A DNA stretch of 64,000 bases from contig SGPM01000080.1 of assembly GCA_004802725.1 (NCBI GenBank), positions 1 to 64,000 of the forward strand, given 5' to 3'. Below the pieces are notes generated by a model that was not told the origin of the DNA, ran no database searches, and was given only the letters and a program-made list of their open reading frames with translations. A program made the translations under genes and the position numbers. Shown one piece after another: positions 48,171-59,854 of the stretch (its first letter is position 1; each line of letters opens with the position of its first letter). Origin of the DNA: Antrodiella citrinella. Lineage: Eukaryota > Basidiomycota > Agaricomycetes > Polyporales > Steccherinaceae.

Positions 48171-49308
48171 ATGATTTTGGACGTGGCGACCAATGTTCTT
48201 TTTAGCGCTCCTGAAGGTACTTATACTCGCCACGGTCCAGGACACTGTAGTGCATTGACGAAGCCAGGCTTTGCTATCATTCAGCCTAGAAATCAACCTG
48301 ACCGAGCTCTCAATAGCATGCCTATCACACTTCCCGTCCTCCTCTCTCGGCCTATGAACCGGTTCACGGCCCTTCTATCTACATGCAGGCGGATTCTTCC
48401 ACGCACCGTGTCTCCCGTCTTGTTCGTCGATGCACACGCATCCGGTGATAATTTGTCCCTTGCCTATCCACTTCAAAGAATATCGGGGAGGGTTAGGGAA
48501 GACCAATGGCGCTCTGTTTACCCGACCGATCCTGCAAAGGAAACCCATGCGCCTCCCTCCCAAACTGCATCGAAAACGGAAAGAGTATTCAAAGGCGCTT
48601 TAGAAAGAGGTCGAAAGCAGGTACGGCGTAAGGCTGTTCCTATCTACGTGAGTATCTCCACCTCCCGGAACAGAACACTTTCATGACGAACTGGCTGGAC
48701 AGGACCCCATCACTCCCGACGTCAGTCCACCGAATGCAGTGGTCACAAACATTACTGTCACGACCCAAGACGTCTCTTATTCTGCAACTTCTGCTGAAGA
48801 GGATTTCCCAACCCTTCGACCTCGCAGCCAAACGCCGCCGGAGTACGTACCCGAAAATTCACCTCCCCCTTCCCTCTACGAACCTATCCCTTTTATACCT
48901 GAGGGTTGCCCAATCTGCGGTGACGTCGACTGGATATGTGCAGACGCGTCCCGCTCCTGTACGTCAAGCACGTCCTCCCCTGCTCCGGAAGAGGTATCTC
49001 TCGCAGAACCCGCAGAACGGTTCGTCATCATCCGCCATCTACCGACGCCTCGTCACCCCTTGGTCGCGATTCCAGAGGAAGAGGTTATTGATGTCAAACC
49101 CTTCTCGGATTCAGGGCCAGGCGAATGGACTCCGCCTTCCTCGAGCCCAGAAAGAAAACAACAAGTTCCCGTCATCCCTACGTCCCGCGCTAGCTCTTCG
49201 TCGCCAGTTCGTGGACGAACGCTTACTCGAGACCCGAAGCCGGTTCGTCAAGCTCGGATACTACAAAGAGCGGCGCTACGAAGGAAACTTCGCACATTGC
49301 TTCTGTGA
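48171..49308 (+). CDS. Unknown protein with Cys-pair motif
   Basis: Two exons, 48171-48647 and 48703-49308, with a 55-nt GTGAGT...CAG intron in phase 0, give 360 aa. An internal ATG at 48321 (MPITLPVLLS) is an equally plausible start and would give 310 aa. No known domain is recognised. The middle (about 195-225) is rich in Pro and Glu. A cysteine cluster follows, C-P-I-C at residues 228-231 and two more Cys about 10-17 residues later (WICADASRSC), which could bind one zinc ion. The C-terminus is Ser/Pro- then Arg-rich (LQRAALRRKLRTLLL), possibly nucleic-acid binding or a nuclear signal. The spliced frame is continuous and of high coding quality, so I believe it is a real gene. Function is not assigned. 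Confidence 0.6.
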
Positions 49309-49864
49309 ACCAAGGTCATTACGCTCGCAAATGTACAGTACATATAGATCAGTATCTTTCTTTCTTTCTTCCTTTTAGTGTAGCGTTATGCTTGAATAAC
49401 AAGCATTGCCGCCGGCGAAGTCGCCAGACCACCCGCTAGTTTGTCGATGCTTTGAGCCTCCCTACAGATCAGTTTCAATTGTGTCTTGCTATCCATCGTC
49501 TCTCTCGCCTCCAGCAATCTACTATCTTCCATCCGCAAATGCTACCACGGTCGCTGGTTGAATTCATTCGAGTGTGGCCGAGTCACGCCATCATACTAAG
49601 TTGAGACGAATTGGTCAACAAGATGTGCACATTTAAACCGACGGAACAATTTTTACAGAGCCACGACACGAGAGTTGAATCTCCGAATAGGTATCAACAG
49701 TCCTTCAACACCAGACCACTACCACCGCCTACGCGTTATACTCAGCTGAGAAGCTATCGAAAGAGAATCATTGAATCGTACCTTGAGAAGTTATTGCGTC
49801 TGCGAAACAAAACGTAAGATTTCAAGCAAACATAAAGAGAGGAGGTGTACTTACGAGACAGCTT
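49309..49864. other. Convergent 3' intergenic
   Basis: 556 bp between the unknown Cys-pair gene and the galectin stop. Includes a short TTTC run near 49356. No gene seen. Confidence 0.5.
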
Positions 49865-50320
49865 CTACTCGATCTTGACCGTGATGGGGTTAGCGAGGGG
49901 AGAATCCTGACTGGAGTTCATATCGTAGGAAATCTTCTCGGCCCCACCACCGATCCTCTTCGTGTAGGTGGTCAGGTAGTTGCCATTGCAGCGGATCTCA
50001 TAGGCGTTGCCCGTGTCTTTGACGACGATCTTGGCCGCATCGACGTTAGGACCGAAGACACGCATGAGATTGGGGTAGTATTCCTCGGCCTCCCAGCCGC
50101 CATTGGCGCGCTTGGAGTTGAGAACGATGGTGTTCGCGAAGCGGCGGATCCCGATGGTGATAAGAATGTCGTTCATGTTGTTCATGAAGCTGATAGCGGT
50201 GTTGTCTTGGGTGGCGGAGGTCATAGACAGCGTGACGGACTCGATCGTCGCCGTCTTGCTCTGACTGAGAGGATTGGGCAGCGTGACGGGCCCCTTTCCA
50301 AGGCGAACGGAAACAGACAT
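49865..50320 (-). CDS. Fungal galectin-like lectin
   Basis: Single uninterrupted frame of 151 aa, the usual length of one fungal galectin domain. There is no signal peptide, as in other galectins, which leave the cytosol by non-classical routes. The beta-sandwich pattern is visible: MNDILITIGIRRFANTIVLN (strands around the sugar site), then GGWEAEEYYP with the stacking Trp and a Glu, then KIVVKDTGNAYEIRCNGNYL and AEKISYDMN. Compared with canonical galectins as I remember them, the site keeps Asn, Trp and Glu but has Tyr where the second Arg is expected, and the His-x-Asn-x-Arg block is altered. Ligand preference may therefore differ from plain beta-galactosides. Fungal galectins are expressed in fruiting bodies, and several defend against nematodes. 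Absence of introns is slightly unusual for this intron-rich genome. Confidence 0.85.
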   Translation of the reverse strand: MSVSVRLGKGPVTLPNPLSQSKTATIESVTLSMTSATQDNTAISFMNNMNDILITIGIRRFANTIVLNSKRANGGWEAEEYYPNLMRVFGPNVDAAKIVVKDTGNAYEIRCNGNYLTTYTKRIGGGAEKISYDMNSSQDSPLANPITVKIE

Positions 50321-53300
50321 TGTGTCGGAGGTTGGGGATAATTTGGGGATGGGTGCTGTAGTAGCGCGTGGGGTTACTGACCCATTGCAGCAGTGTCTGA
50401 GAGAGAACTTACCTTTGGAGTTAGAATGGAGCTTGAGACCTGAGGATTGAGAGGAAGGACAGGTAGCCTTTTATACGTCGGCGGCCTGTATAATATTCGA
50501 CCTACAAAGGGTCATCTCGCAATATTCGTGATACTTTGTAGAACTCATGCATCATGGCCGCACGCTGCATTTGAGCTGTCAGTGCCATCGGCATTTGTTG
50601 CCAAGACCATGAACAGGAGTTTCCAGCTTTGGAGGACTTTTGCTCAACACGGATCACCTCACCTCGTCGTGAAATAGAAGGCGACGTAAAATTCTCTGCT
50701 TGGTCGATGCGAACGTGTGAAGGGTTGTCGCCGACGGTACTACATAGATCCAGAAACAGACCTAGGTGCCAATTTCAGTATTACGATTGCTAAAGTGTTC
50801 GCTATACCCTCATGTCTGAGAAGTCGAAGGTGGCACAAAAGAGTCAAAACGTCCGGTGGTGTAGCCAGGTCCCAGGTCCTAATTTTGAAATTGGTGTCGC
50901 TTGGCCGACAACTTGAAAGGAAACTAACACAACAACTTTAGTGGATGTTCGAGTGCGATACGAGAGAGCCGTGAGAGTACCGGTCATAAGATTCATACAT
51001 CTTGTACATTGTCGCAGTGCAGCTGACAACCCCAAAACGAATTTCAGCCACGGCGGAGTAAAGGAAACGTCACTTCTCACAGAAGCAGCGGTACATGTCA
51101 CTGCCGTTCTAAGAAACAGAAACGAACTGAAAGAAGTCGATTAGTCGACATTGAGTGTGAGTGGCAATTATCACCGCGCACCTATTCAGGCCATCCGACA
51201 AGGAGAAGCGAAGAGCGCAGCCATGAGTCAAATGTTTGATCCCTCTTTACAAACACGGCACTGGCAGGATCTTAGAATTTCTTGGTCGCAAACGAAGCGT
51301 TGTGCGTCTGCGGTACTAGTCATTATCTCAGAATCTAAGTTCCTAGACACGAAAGACCATCTGGGTGAGGTAGCGTTCGGTTACTGTTCAGTCTAGAGCA
51401 AGGCTACTGAAATTTCAAATCACTCACTGTAATTTCGTTTTGGAGCATTTGCGCTAAGACAGAGGTTTAGGAAACGATAGGCCAGCACGAAAAGAAAACA
51501 CAGAGTCGGAGTCCAAAACTTAGCCTCATCCGAACCCATCGGCCCACCTGCCACTGGAGCGCCACCAGAAACACAGCTGGAATAGAGGCTAAAAGACACT
51601 ACTGTAAAAACCATCCGGCAAAGCTCCGGACGACGGCGGAGCTCGTTCTTCTCTGTGTAATGTTTGTTCGAGCTGGCCTATCGTTTCCTAAACAGCTGTC
51701 GAAATGGAGATGACGCATCACTAGTAGCGGGAAGTATTTTAGTTGTAACTGGGAATCGTGTGCATCCTCATTAGGTGTCTTGATATGTAAAGCTCCTGAA
51801 TTACGGATACGAACTCGAAGGAGAACAGCCTGAAGTATGGAATGGATCAAAACGCATTGGTAGCTTCAACCTGCCGGTCACGGTCCAGCGATGGACGTCA
51901 TCGGGGAAGATTGTGCCTAATATCTACCGCATCACGCGTCGCTGTGAACTTCTTTCGATATCGTCAAGTAGTTGGAGTCCCCGAAAGTGTGTACAGCCGC
52001 CGATGCCATATCCAGCGATCGAAACTTGCAGTTGAGAGTCACAGTATACACTGAGAGACCGTCGTCAGCGTGGAATCATAGCTGAGTTGTAGAGCACTTG
52101 CATAACTCTTGAGGTGTCTCAACATTGTCAAGGTTTGACGTTTTGCCTTCCTAGTACGTATAACGCTACACAAGAAATTGTTCGCCGACTCCGACTCGCA
52201 CGTACCGATTGAACCCGTCAGTCCCGTCGTGAAATACCATCAAATGACATGTGTTGTACCACGACAGACGATTGTGGAGGGGAAGACGACATTAGCACAT
52301 AGACAGCGCGGCTGTCGAAAATGACACTTACCAATATTACAACAATTGTCCTATCCTTGATGTGTGGTAAGTCGCATCGCGTCTTCGCAATCTGTTAGGG
52401 TACTGGTCCTGGGTACATGACTATATGCGCGGGAACACAGGCCCACCATAGAGAAAAGAAAAGGAGAATACATGGTCTGAGCACATATATGCGGGATGAT
52501 TTGAGACACGAAGCTGAATTACAGTCGCGAAGCGATGCGGGATAGAGCGACTATGTTCTGACGATGATATCAAAGTCGAATGAGGATGGTTAATGCGTGT
52601 CCCAAAATAACAGGACATGACTCACACAGAAGGAATCCCAAAATCCAAGCCCAATACTCTTCCGTAAGAGAGTACACTTCTTCGTGTCATCTTCTTGCAC
52701 CAACAGGCTACACAGCGGGTACTCACTAGGTCCAATGGTCGTGTCGGTGTGCTAGCAACCGTGAAGCAGCGAGCGCAAACCCATTTCAAGTCGATACTTG
52801 TTGAGTGCGACCGATAGAGAGTGGAGCTGAAAGATGGTGGTAGTCCGGATTCAAGAGGGGAATGTCAATGGGGAACCTCTTCGATTTCTGTTTTAATCGA
52901 AACAACGACGGTGCATGCTTGCGTCGCCGTCTTCGCATTTCTGTGACGCGTCTGGACGTGTATTCACCCTTTGCCCGTCCTTCGTCGGATTGCAATCCAA
53001 GGACTCGTGGTTCATGAGATTTTCGTCACAAAAAAGGGAGGATTAGTTTATGAGACCTACGATCTGCCTATCAGAACTCCTCTTGCATGCATGTCATAAT
53101 ACATCTTGAATGACATTCTCATGGAGAGTTACAAGACTTCACCGGAATGTCGAGACATTGTATTTGTTTCCCTGCAAAGGAGGCGGATTGCAAGCCTCGG
53201 AATTCTCCGAGTCGCTTGTAAGCGTTACAATAGTCCTGCGTGATGAACGTTGAACGTTGAACTTCCTACCAACAACAGCATCTATCCTCGTATCATATTG

Positions 53301-54386
53301 TCTCGTATTGCACGTCCTCACAGTGACCATGCGATGCATTAGTGAGGATTTTGTTCCATGTCATTCAGCGATACGTAACAGATGCACAACAGATTCAGAT
53401 GTACAGTGTACACCAATGTACATTGTCCACGTCACAAAGTGTACAAAACGGCATCTAAGATGGTGAGCAGTGCTCAGCTCAATAACTTCGATTTGCGAAT
53501 GCGAAAACAATTGCATTGACTTACGTGCCTATACAGATCTTCCACTGGTGACTTTGATGAATGAGGGATACCAACGTTACGTGAATAGGCTTATCAGCCT
53601 GAGAGGGCATCCATCGTCAAGTAGCGACGCCGACAGACAGCGTAGCGACCATATACACCTGTTTTATCGTCACCAGGTGCGATATCTGAGAATCCTCTGA
53701 GCACTTGAGCAGTTTGGCTGGCTCTTGTTGTCAAGCAGTGCGGATATAGCGACCAGATCGTCCTCTCGCAGTGCATCAGCAACAAGCGCAGAGATCCACC
53801 GCGTTTTGAGTTGAAGCTTAAGGACGACTCTGGGAGATTTTATCGGGATAATCCAAAATCATCTCGTCTATACGTCAAAACGCGTAGTTCAATATCATGC
53901 GTGAGTTGTTGTTCTCTGATCTTTTTCTTCGTTTTGACACCATCATGTTCAGACGAAGAGGATCACACCACGGAAAATCACCAGTACACTCTGTCTAATA
54001 TCAAACAGGGAAACTTGATAGAGTTGAAGATGTATATGCACTCAGTCGGTCACCGATGTGTAAGCTCGCGATTCCGTGTATTGACCCATATGCGTAATAG
54101 ATGACGGAGTTTCCCCACTACGTGGCGACTTGTGCATGTCTCACCAACTCATATCCTTGTTTGTGAAGGTTCTACCACTTGGTTTGGTCTTGCAGTTCGA
54201 TAGCAGGTACAAAGTACAGCTATCCCGTCCATCATAAGCTGCTGTACTGATAAGTCACGCAGAATGTCTCCCTCGAATTCATCAGACCCCATTGCGAGAT
54301 GATCATGATGACAGGCTTGACGAGCTACAACTTGTCGTGATCATGAACATCTTGGTGAGCCCTAATTCTTCTGGTTGCAGATCCAG
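50321..54386. other. 4.1-kb gene-poor accessory region
   Basis: No complete gene is supported. A plus-strand fragment at 51151-51396 resembles the end of a C2-like module (see findings). A degenerate segment near 53280-53345 resembles one near 61200-61270. A GAACGTT tandem lies at about 53246-53260. Composition is AT-richer than the gene-dense parts, and stop codons are frequent in all frames, consistent with old relics. Confidence 0.4.
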
Positions 54387-54845
54387 ATGGCATCCGATGA
54401 GGCAGCTCAACACGCGATCCTGTTCCGAAGCCTCTACATAGGGTTTCTCAGTGCTGCCGAATCATTGTCTCTCGAAAATCCTACATCAACATCACATTCT
54501 ATGCACGCACGTAACTTCATGTTCGCAAACTCCTACTCAAGCTCTAACGAACTGCTTCTTACAGAATCTAACGAGAGTGTCAAGGGTCTTTTCCGCTTTG
54601 GGACATCTGGGGCCCGCCTTGCTCAACGCAAGATGCAAGACTCTGAGCTCCGAAAGTCCCCTTGGCACTCCCTTCCTCGCAACGTGAAGGTCAAGGTTTG
54701 CGTGAAAAATTCCAAGAAAATGAATAATTTCGAAGACAGAATGTGGCCTAAGTCGCGAAGAGCGCGACGACAGAAGGCCCGTCAATTGATGAGACGTAAC
54801 AACATCCCAGGATTGGGTACTGTAAGTGCAAGCCAGCCCTCATGA
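54387..54845 (+). CDS. Hypothetical basic protein, doubtful
   Basis: An ATG-started frame of 152 codons (MASDEAAQHAILFRSLYIG to SASQPS). The N-terminal half is mildly helical. The C-terminal half is strongly basic with an Arg/Lys cluster (PKSRRARRQKARQLMRR), which would suit nucleic-acid binding or nuclear import. A TTGCAG just upstream could be an acceptor from an earlier exon, but no donor at acceptable distance was found. There is no family resemblance. It could be a real orphan, a terminal exon or chance. Confidence 0.3.
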   Translation: MASDEAAQHAILFRSLYIGFLSAAESLSLENPTSTSHSMHARNFMFANSYSSSNELLLTESNESVKGLFRFGTSGARLAQRKMQDSELRKSPWHSLPRNVKVKVCVKNSKKMNNFEDRMWPKSRRARRQKARQLMRRNNIPGLGTVSASQPS

Positions 54846-55374
54846 TGTTTCTTCGCCGAGTAGTTTATTCCTTACATTGTTTTAAATGTCTAGATATCTG
54901 CAAGAAAGAACGCGAGTGAATGAAAGAGTATTTTAGTGGTACAGTGGCACAGCCCGCGAGCCGGACGCCCAAGCTAGCGCCCAATACTTGTATTCATCCC
55001 ATCCACGGACACAATTGTCCTCTCCAAACGACGACAGTTGTTTCTCATCCAACGTACCTATTCACCATCATCTTGTCGTCGCGCATATCTCCCAGATCTA
55101 AACAATACTCTTGGACCCCTACGCTGATCAATTGCTTTTGCGCCACACAGTACGTCTTGCTTTATATTCCTCATCCTTGTTCCAATCATTCGCGCGACCA
55201 TATGGCCACAGCACATACCATTGTTGAGACGTCGCTATGGGTATCAGTTGTCTTATCAACGAGAATGGATACAGGAGTGGCCAAAGCATTATCCACACTC
55301 TCGACGCCGCCTCATATATGATATATCCATGTCTTGCTCTGCTTTAGCTCACACTCTCGACAGAACGCAAAACA
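54846..55374. other. Intergenic
   Basis: 529 bp upstream of the Pro/Ser-rich gene. Pyrimidine-rich, promoter-like towards the 3' end. No gene. Confidence 0.5.
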
Positions 55375-57411
55375 ATGAATAACTTTATTCGGAATGTCGT
55401 ATGGCCATTGTGGCCACTCGCTTTCGTGAGTTTTTCATTCGATCGTATTCTCTCGTGTAGCTGAACAACATTTTGATGATCGCCACACCATTTTCAGGAC
55501 CCCTTCCGATGTGGCGTCATCGCATCTCTACATGAAGACGTCTTCATGGCGGTACCTGTGGTGGAGACTGCCATTCAAGACATCTGCATGGAGGAAGATC
55601 AACAAGATTTTACCATGTTCGAGAACGATGGAGTCGGACCACATACTCCCCCGCCGGTTTACTCCACAAGCGCAGAGACCGCAGGCAAGTTTCAATCGAC
55701 ACAACTTCCGGATCGGCAATATCAAACTCACCAATTTGCCTTAGTGTTACCCTTACCACAACTGATCAAAGTGCCGGAGCCGCAGGTTGCATTCATCCAC
55801 CCGGTGCCACCGTACTACCCTCCGACTACAGATATACCGACACACAGTGCTGCTCCATCTTTGTCTTTACCCTCGTACAACAATATCTCACAGCAACCTC
55901 CGCCATACGCTTCTTCGCACGGACTCCAAAGCTATTCCCAGTGGGAGATCGCCCGGGAACGCGCTGGGCCAATCATTCGCTCAGATATCACTACACCAAG
56001 TATTGTTGAAGCACCTAAAAATACGGAGAGAACACCGCCAAGCCATACTTCACCCTCTGCTGCAGGTCCGACAGTCATCGAAGCCGTAACCACACTAATT
56101 GAACAACGCTCCAACACCCAAACGCTACCCCGCGCAACCTCTACATCATTGGATGTGAGCGCGTACGGCCATAGCGCTTCTCGTGGGGAAGTTTCTGTTC
56201 ATCCTACGACGTCTTCCCCTACACTGCACACTACGCTCGCTATACACTCTGCTCAATCCCTCAGCTCAACGATGACTCCCGAATACGTGACCCCACTCAG
56301 TGCTCCGGATCTCCCTTTGAAGGACCTTGACTCCGCCCGTCCCCCAGCGACTACTCCAGGCACTGTGGCAATTTCCGGAGCTTCCCGCGGTAATGTTTCT
56401 CCTGTCGTGCACCATGCTCCCAACCCACGACATGCTTGGTCGGAAAAATTGGAACTGCTCGCAAGCCCCAGGCCTCCAAACATTCCGCTTCCAGGCGATA
56501 GTTACCGTAGAGGTCACAACAAGCAGTAAGCCAAGAAGTTCCCGTGCACGGTCAGTATTGTTAATGTTTGTTTATTCAGGAGCAGGGCTGGTGGACCACA
56601 ACGCTCTGATCGAGGCTCTCGAACGACCCAAACGTTCCGGGATCAAGATGAACCTCGGAGTGCTCGTGACTGGAGGGCTCTCAGCTCTTCAGACCCTGAG
56701 CTACGTCCGGTGCGGCCGAAGAGTGGCAAGAATGTACGTCGGCTCTCGAAACGAGTGCCCGATGGTATAGCCATTGGCGAAGGACTGAAGAAATCTCTGG
56801 CTGCCAAAAAAGCGACAGCCAGTCCCTACCAACGTCCTTCTCCTAGGAAAGACAAGGTTGTGGATCAAGTCAAACTCGATTCCCCGGCTGGACGCTATCA
56901 CGGCTTGGCCTCAGATCAACATGCTTCCCGGGCTGGAGGCTCTTCCAGAGCAAGGGATGATGATGTGGCGCTCAGCATGATCGCAAGCCAGATGGGAGCT
57001 GCGTCTCTTGGTAACACCGAGGACACTGCGACACCTCAGCCTCAGCCGGCTCAAACACCCACCCCCGTTCCTACACCTCAACCCGCTTTGGCTGCGCTTC
57101 AGCCTCCGAATCAGCGTCCAGCGAGGACTCACGATGTGTTGGACGAGATAGCGAGCAAGATGGGAGCTACCTCTCTTGAACATGACGATGAAAGCGACAC
57201 GATGGCACCAGGGCCTCAGCCGCAGCCAGCTGTGGCTCCAGACTCAGTTCCTGCGCCTCCCCCAGCTCTTGCTCCTCCCCTAGCTCTTGCTGCACGTCCG
57301 ACTCCGAGTCGAACTAAAGTGCTTGCATCTGGGGCCGCAACCACGTCCAGTTCACTTGCTTCGAGACGCCACGCAGGTGAACCGGTTGCCAGTGGCTCCG
57401 GGTCGCACTAG
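55375..57411 (+). CDS. Pro/Ser-rich protein of unknown function
   Basis: Three exons: 55375-55425, 55498-56525 and 56580-57411, giving 636 aa. The start at 55375 is chosen because exon 1 (MNNFIRNVVWPLWPLAF) joins exon 2 in phase 0 through a GTGAGT intron and extends the frame beyond the internal ATG at 55546. Residues about 40-340 are Pro/Ser/Thr-rich (many PPPY/PPVYS motifs, for example HTPPPVYS and QQPPPYASS, which resemble WW-domain ligands). From about 385 the sequence becomes basic (KSGKNVRRLSKRV, LKKSLAAKKA). Near residues 489 and 545 two copies of a helical motif occur, IASQMGAASL and IASKMGATSL, followed by Pro/Gln/Ala-rich tails. No catalytic domain is visible. It is probably a disordered scaffold or regulator; this is inferred. 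Confidence 0.62.
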
Positions 57412-57966
57412 ACTCTTAGTTCGGCGAAGGATGCTACTGGCACCGTCGTCTGTTGCATCGCTGTGACTCATTCTTGGAACTTATTTCTCTATCTGCATCT
57501 TTTCTCCCTTTTTGTTGGATTCTGATCTTTCTCTCGTGGTTCTCTCCTCTTTTCGCATATTCTCAACGATACCCCATCAACTATCATCTGCTCCCATTCT
57601 GAAGCCTGAGGTTATCTTAACGTCACGACGTTGTTGAACGGAAGCTGTTATCGTACTTGTACAGTAGTATACTTGTCTTCTGCTAGTGACTTGTACGGTC
57701 TGCGGGAGCATACTTGTGATCCTTTGAGGTGCCTGCGTTCCTTAGTAGTACTTGTACAGACTCCAGAGGCTTGCTTGGTTTGCGTGTCCTTCGTAGCCTG
57801 GTACGAAGAAAGAAAGAAAGATATTGGAAAGTTGACGCTACTGGTCGAGTGCGGTGTGACAGGATACAAATCGATCCATACTGTGGTATCATGATATTGC
57901 GAAGATGTAGTCTAGTACACATTGGCATACGTCCATCCATCTGCGCGCTCGATTGTAGACATAGTG
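57412..57966. other. Convergent 3' intergenic
   Basis: 555 bp between two stop codons. Contains a GAAA run (57808-57820). No gene. Confidence 0.5.
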
Positions 57967-59854
57967 TCATTTCCCTACTAGCGGCTTGCAATTGAGTCGA
58001 TGACCAGTGATCCAATCCCTAGCGGAGAGCGGTCATCGTCAGCATACGGCTTCAGCGGTAGAATAGAGAGCACCCACGACTGCTGGCAGAGCCGACTGCA
58101 GTACAAGACTCGGAAGCATCCCTTGCACACGCGCATTCGGTGTGACGCGGCGTGTGCAGAACACGCACACGCGTTTGAAAAGCATCGCTTCGGTATCTTC
58201 CAATATGGTGATTCGTTGCTGGGAACGGAAGGCTGGTCCGCAACGCTAGTCACTCGATCGCCTGCTTTCCAGCCGAAGACCTTCCCATATTCTTGCCAGA
58301 CCTCCAGAGCTTCCTTTCTCATTGAACCACTTGGGTCCTTGTTTGTTTTGAAGGCGAGGATGAATTTGAGCGTATCGTACCAGATCCGCACACCCGTATG
58401 CCGCAAGTGTTCGACTAGGATATGATCTCTATATCTGACAGCCTTTTTCGCGACCTCACGGAGCGATCGGAGGAGTATTTGCGTCGAAGCTGAGTTCGAT
58501 CTCAAAATGAGTACAATTGGCACATTATTCACTACATCGAGCCACTCACCAAACGCCGGGGATAGAGCATCAGCGAGGTTGACCCGGAGGGTGTAACCCA
58601 GTATCGCTATGAGGTTCACGTTCAGAATACCAAGCACGAAGGTCTTGCTTGTAATTTCATGCAGCTCCGGACTGGCGTTCGAACCAGACCTCATAGCGCG
58701 CCTGCACATTTATCGTCAGGACACAAGCTCAAACAACTCAAAGGTAATAAGCAGCAATTTTAGGACTCACTGACATTAGCATGTGCGATAGCATTTGTAC
58801 CGTCTGTTCAGCATGCATTGCCATTGAGCTGCACATCTGCCTTTGACAACACAGCATCAAATTGGACACCAAGGCGACGAGGGTTTCGGCCGTCGTATGA
58901 TGACATTGGACAATGCCCAGGCAAACACCACTTATCCAAAAGGGTGACTCATTGAGCACCTCTTCGTCTCGCAATAGACCATTGCTTTTCCGCAAGGCAT
59001 CGTCGATGTAGCGACCATGGCCGGATGCCACGAATTTTCCCATGTAATCCGCGGTGCCATCTATGTCTGTACACTGGAACACCCAACCTAGCGTTGGGAG
59101 CATGTGCAGGGTCGTATCTTCGCGCGGAACGTATGTCCATGAATACAAGAGGAAGTGAATTGCATACGCGGATAAAGGCACTCCAAGTTGTGCCCTGTCC
59201 CGGTTGGAGAGAAAAGAACTGTGAGCCGGCTGGGCACTCAGGTTTTCAGTCAGTCACTCACTTTTTCGATGAATATATTCGCGCCATATGAACGATTGCT
59301 CCAGTAGATAACACAGCGAAGTCACATCCCGTTGAGCCGTCGTGTTGTGAGCTGGACTCGGAGGTTGTGGGTATAAAATGATGGTTGCTCCACATCGCCT
59401 TGCAGAATCCGTCCATTCTGCTTATAAGACCTCGTACAGAGTCTTGATTGCTTCCTGGGTCCTGGCTGATACGACAAACGAGAGTGCTTAAGAAGTCGAA
59501 CAGCAACGATAAGATACCCAAGCTGTACGAAACGCTCTGCAAAAACAATGTATGAGGTCTCAGCGACACAGCAGCACGGTATGCGCATACCTTAAAAGCG
59601 ACAGGTTCACCAAAAAACATATCCGGTTCCGAAACGATGTCCATCAAAACACAAGGAAGATCGCTCCCCTCATAGTCTTCCCAGCGGGGACGGCGTGTGT
59701 TCGACTCATGATTCAATGTATCTGACGGGATGTCTTTTGTGTTGCGTATAGCTCCCAAGAGGTATGCAATCTTGTGATCCTCGCGCTGATGCAAGTACGT
59801 GATCCACCGGACCACATCTGCAGGTTCAAGTGACCACTCCGCCGTATCGGACAT
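57967..59854 (-). CDS. MYND-type zinc-finger protein, paralogue C
   Basis: Six exons: 59591-59854, 59262-59536, 58775-59194, 58550-58701, 58078-58489 and 57967-58018, giving 524 aa. Intron phases 0,2,2,1,2 and the 52-nt last exon are identical to paralogue B. Intron 4 (58490-58549, 60 nt) keeps an open frame if retained, so a naive model would read through it. Splicing restores the paralogue alignment (LADALSPAF joined to ASTQILLRSLREV). The finger (residues about 472-515) reads CFSNACACS, CKGCFRVLYCSRLCQQS, DWITGHRLNC, all metal ligands present. Shared blocks with A and B include LPCVLMDIVSEPDMF and LLYSWTY, plus CCQRQMCSS. It is intact, so at least two copies of the family are probably functional. 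The role is unknown. Confidence 0.82.
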
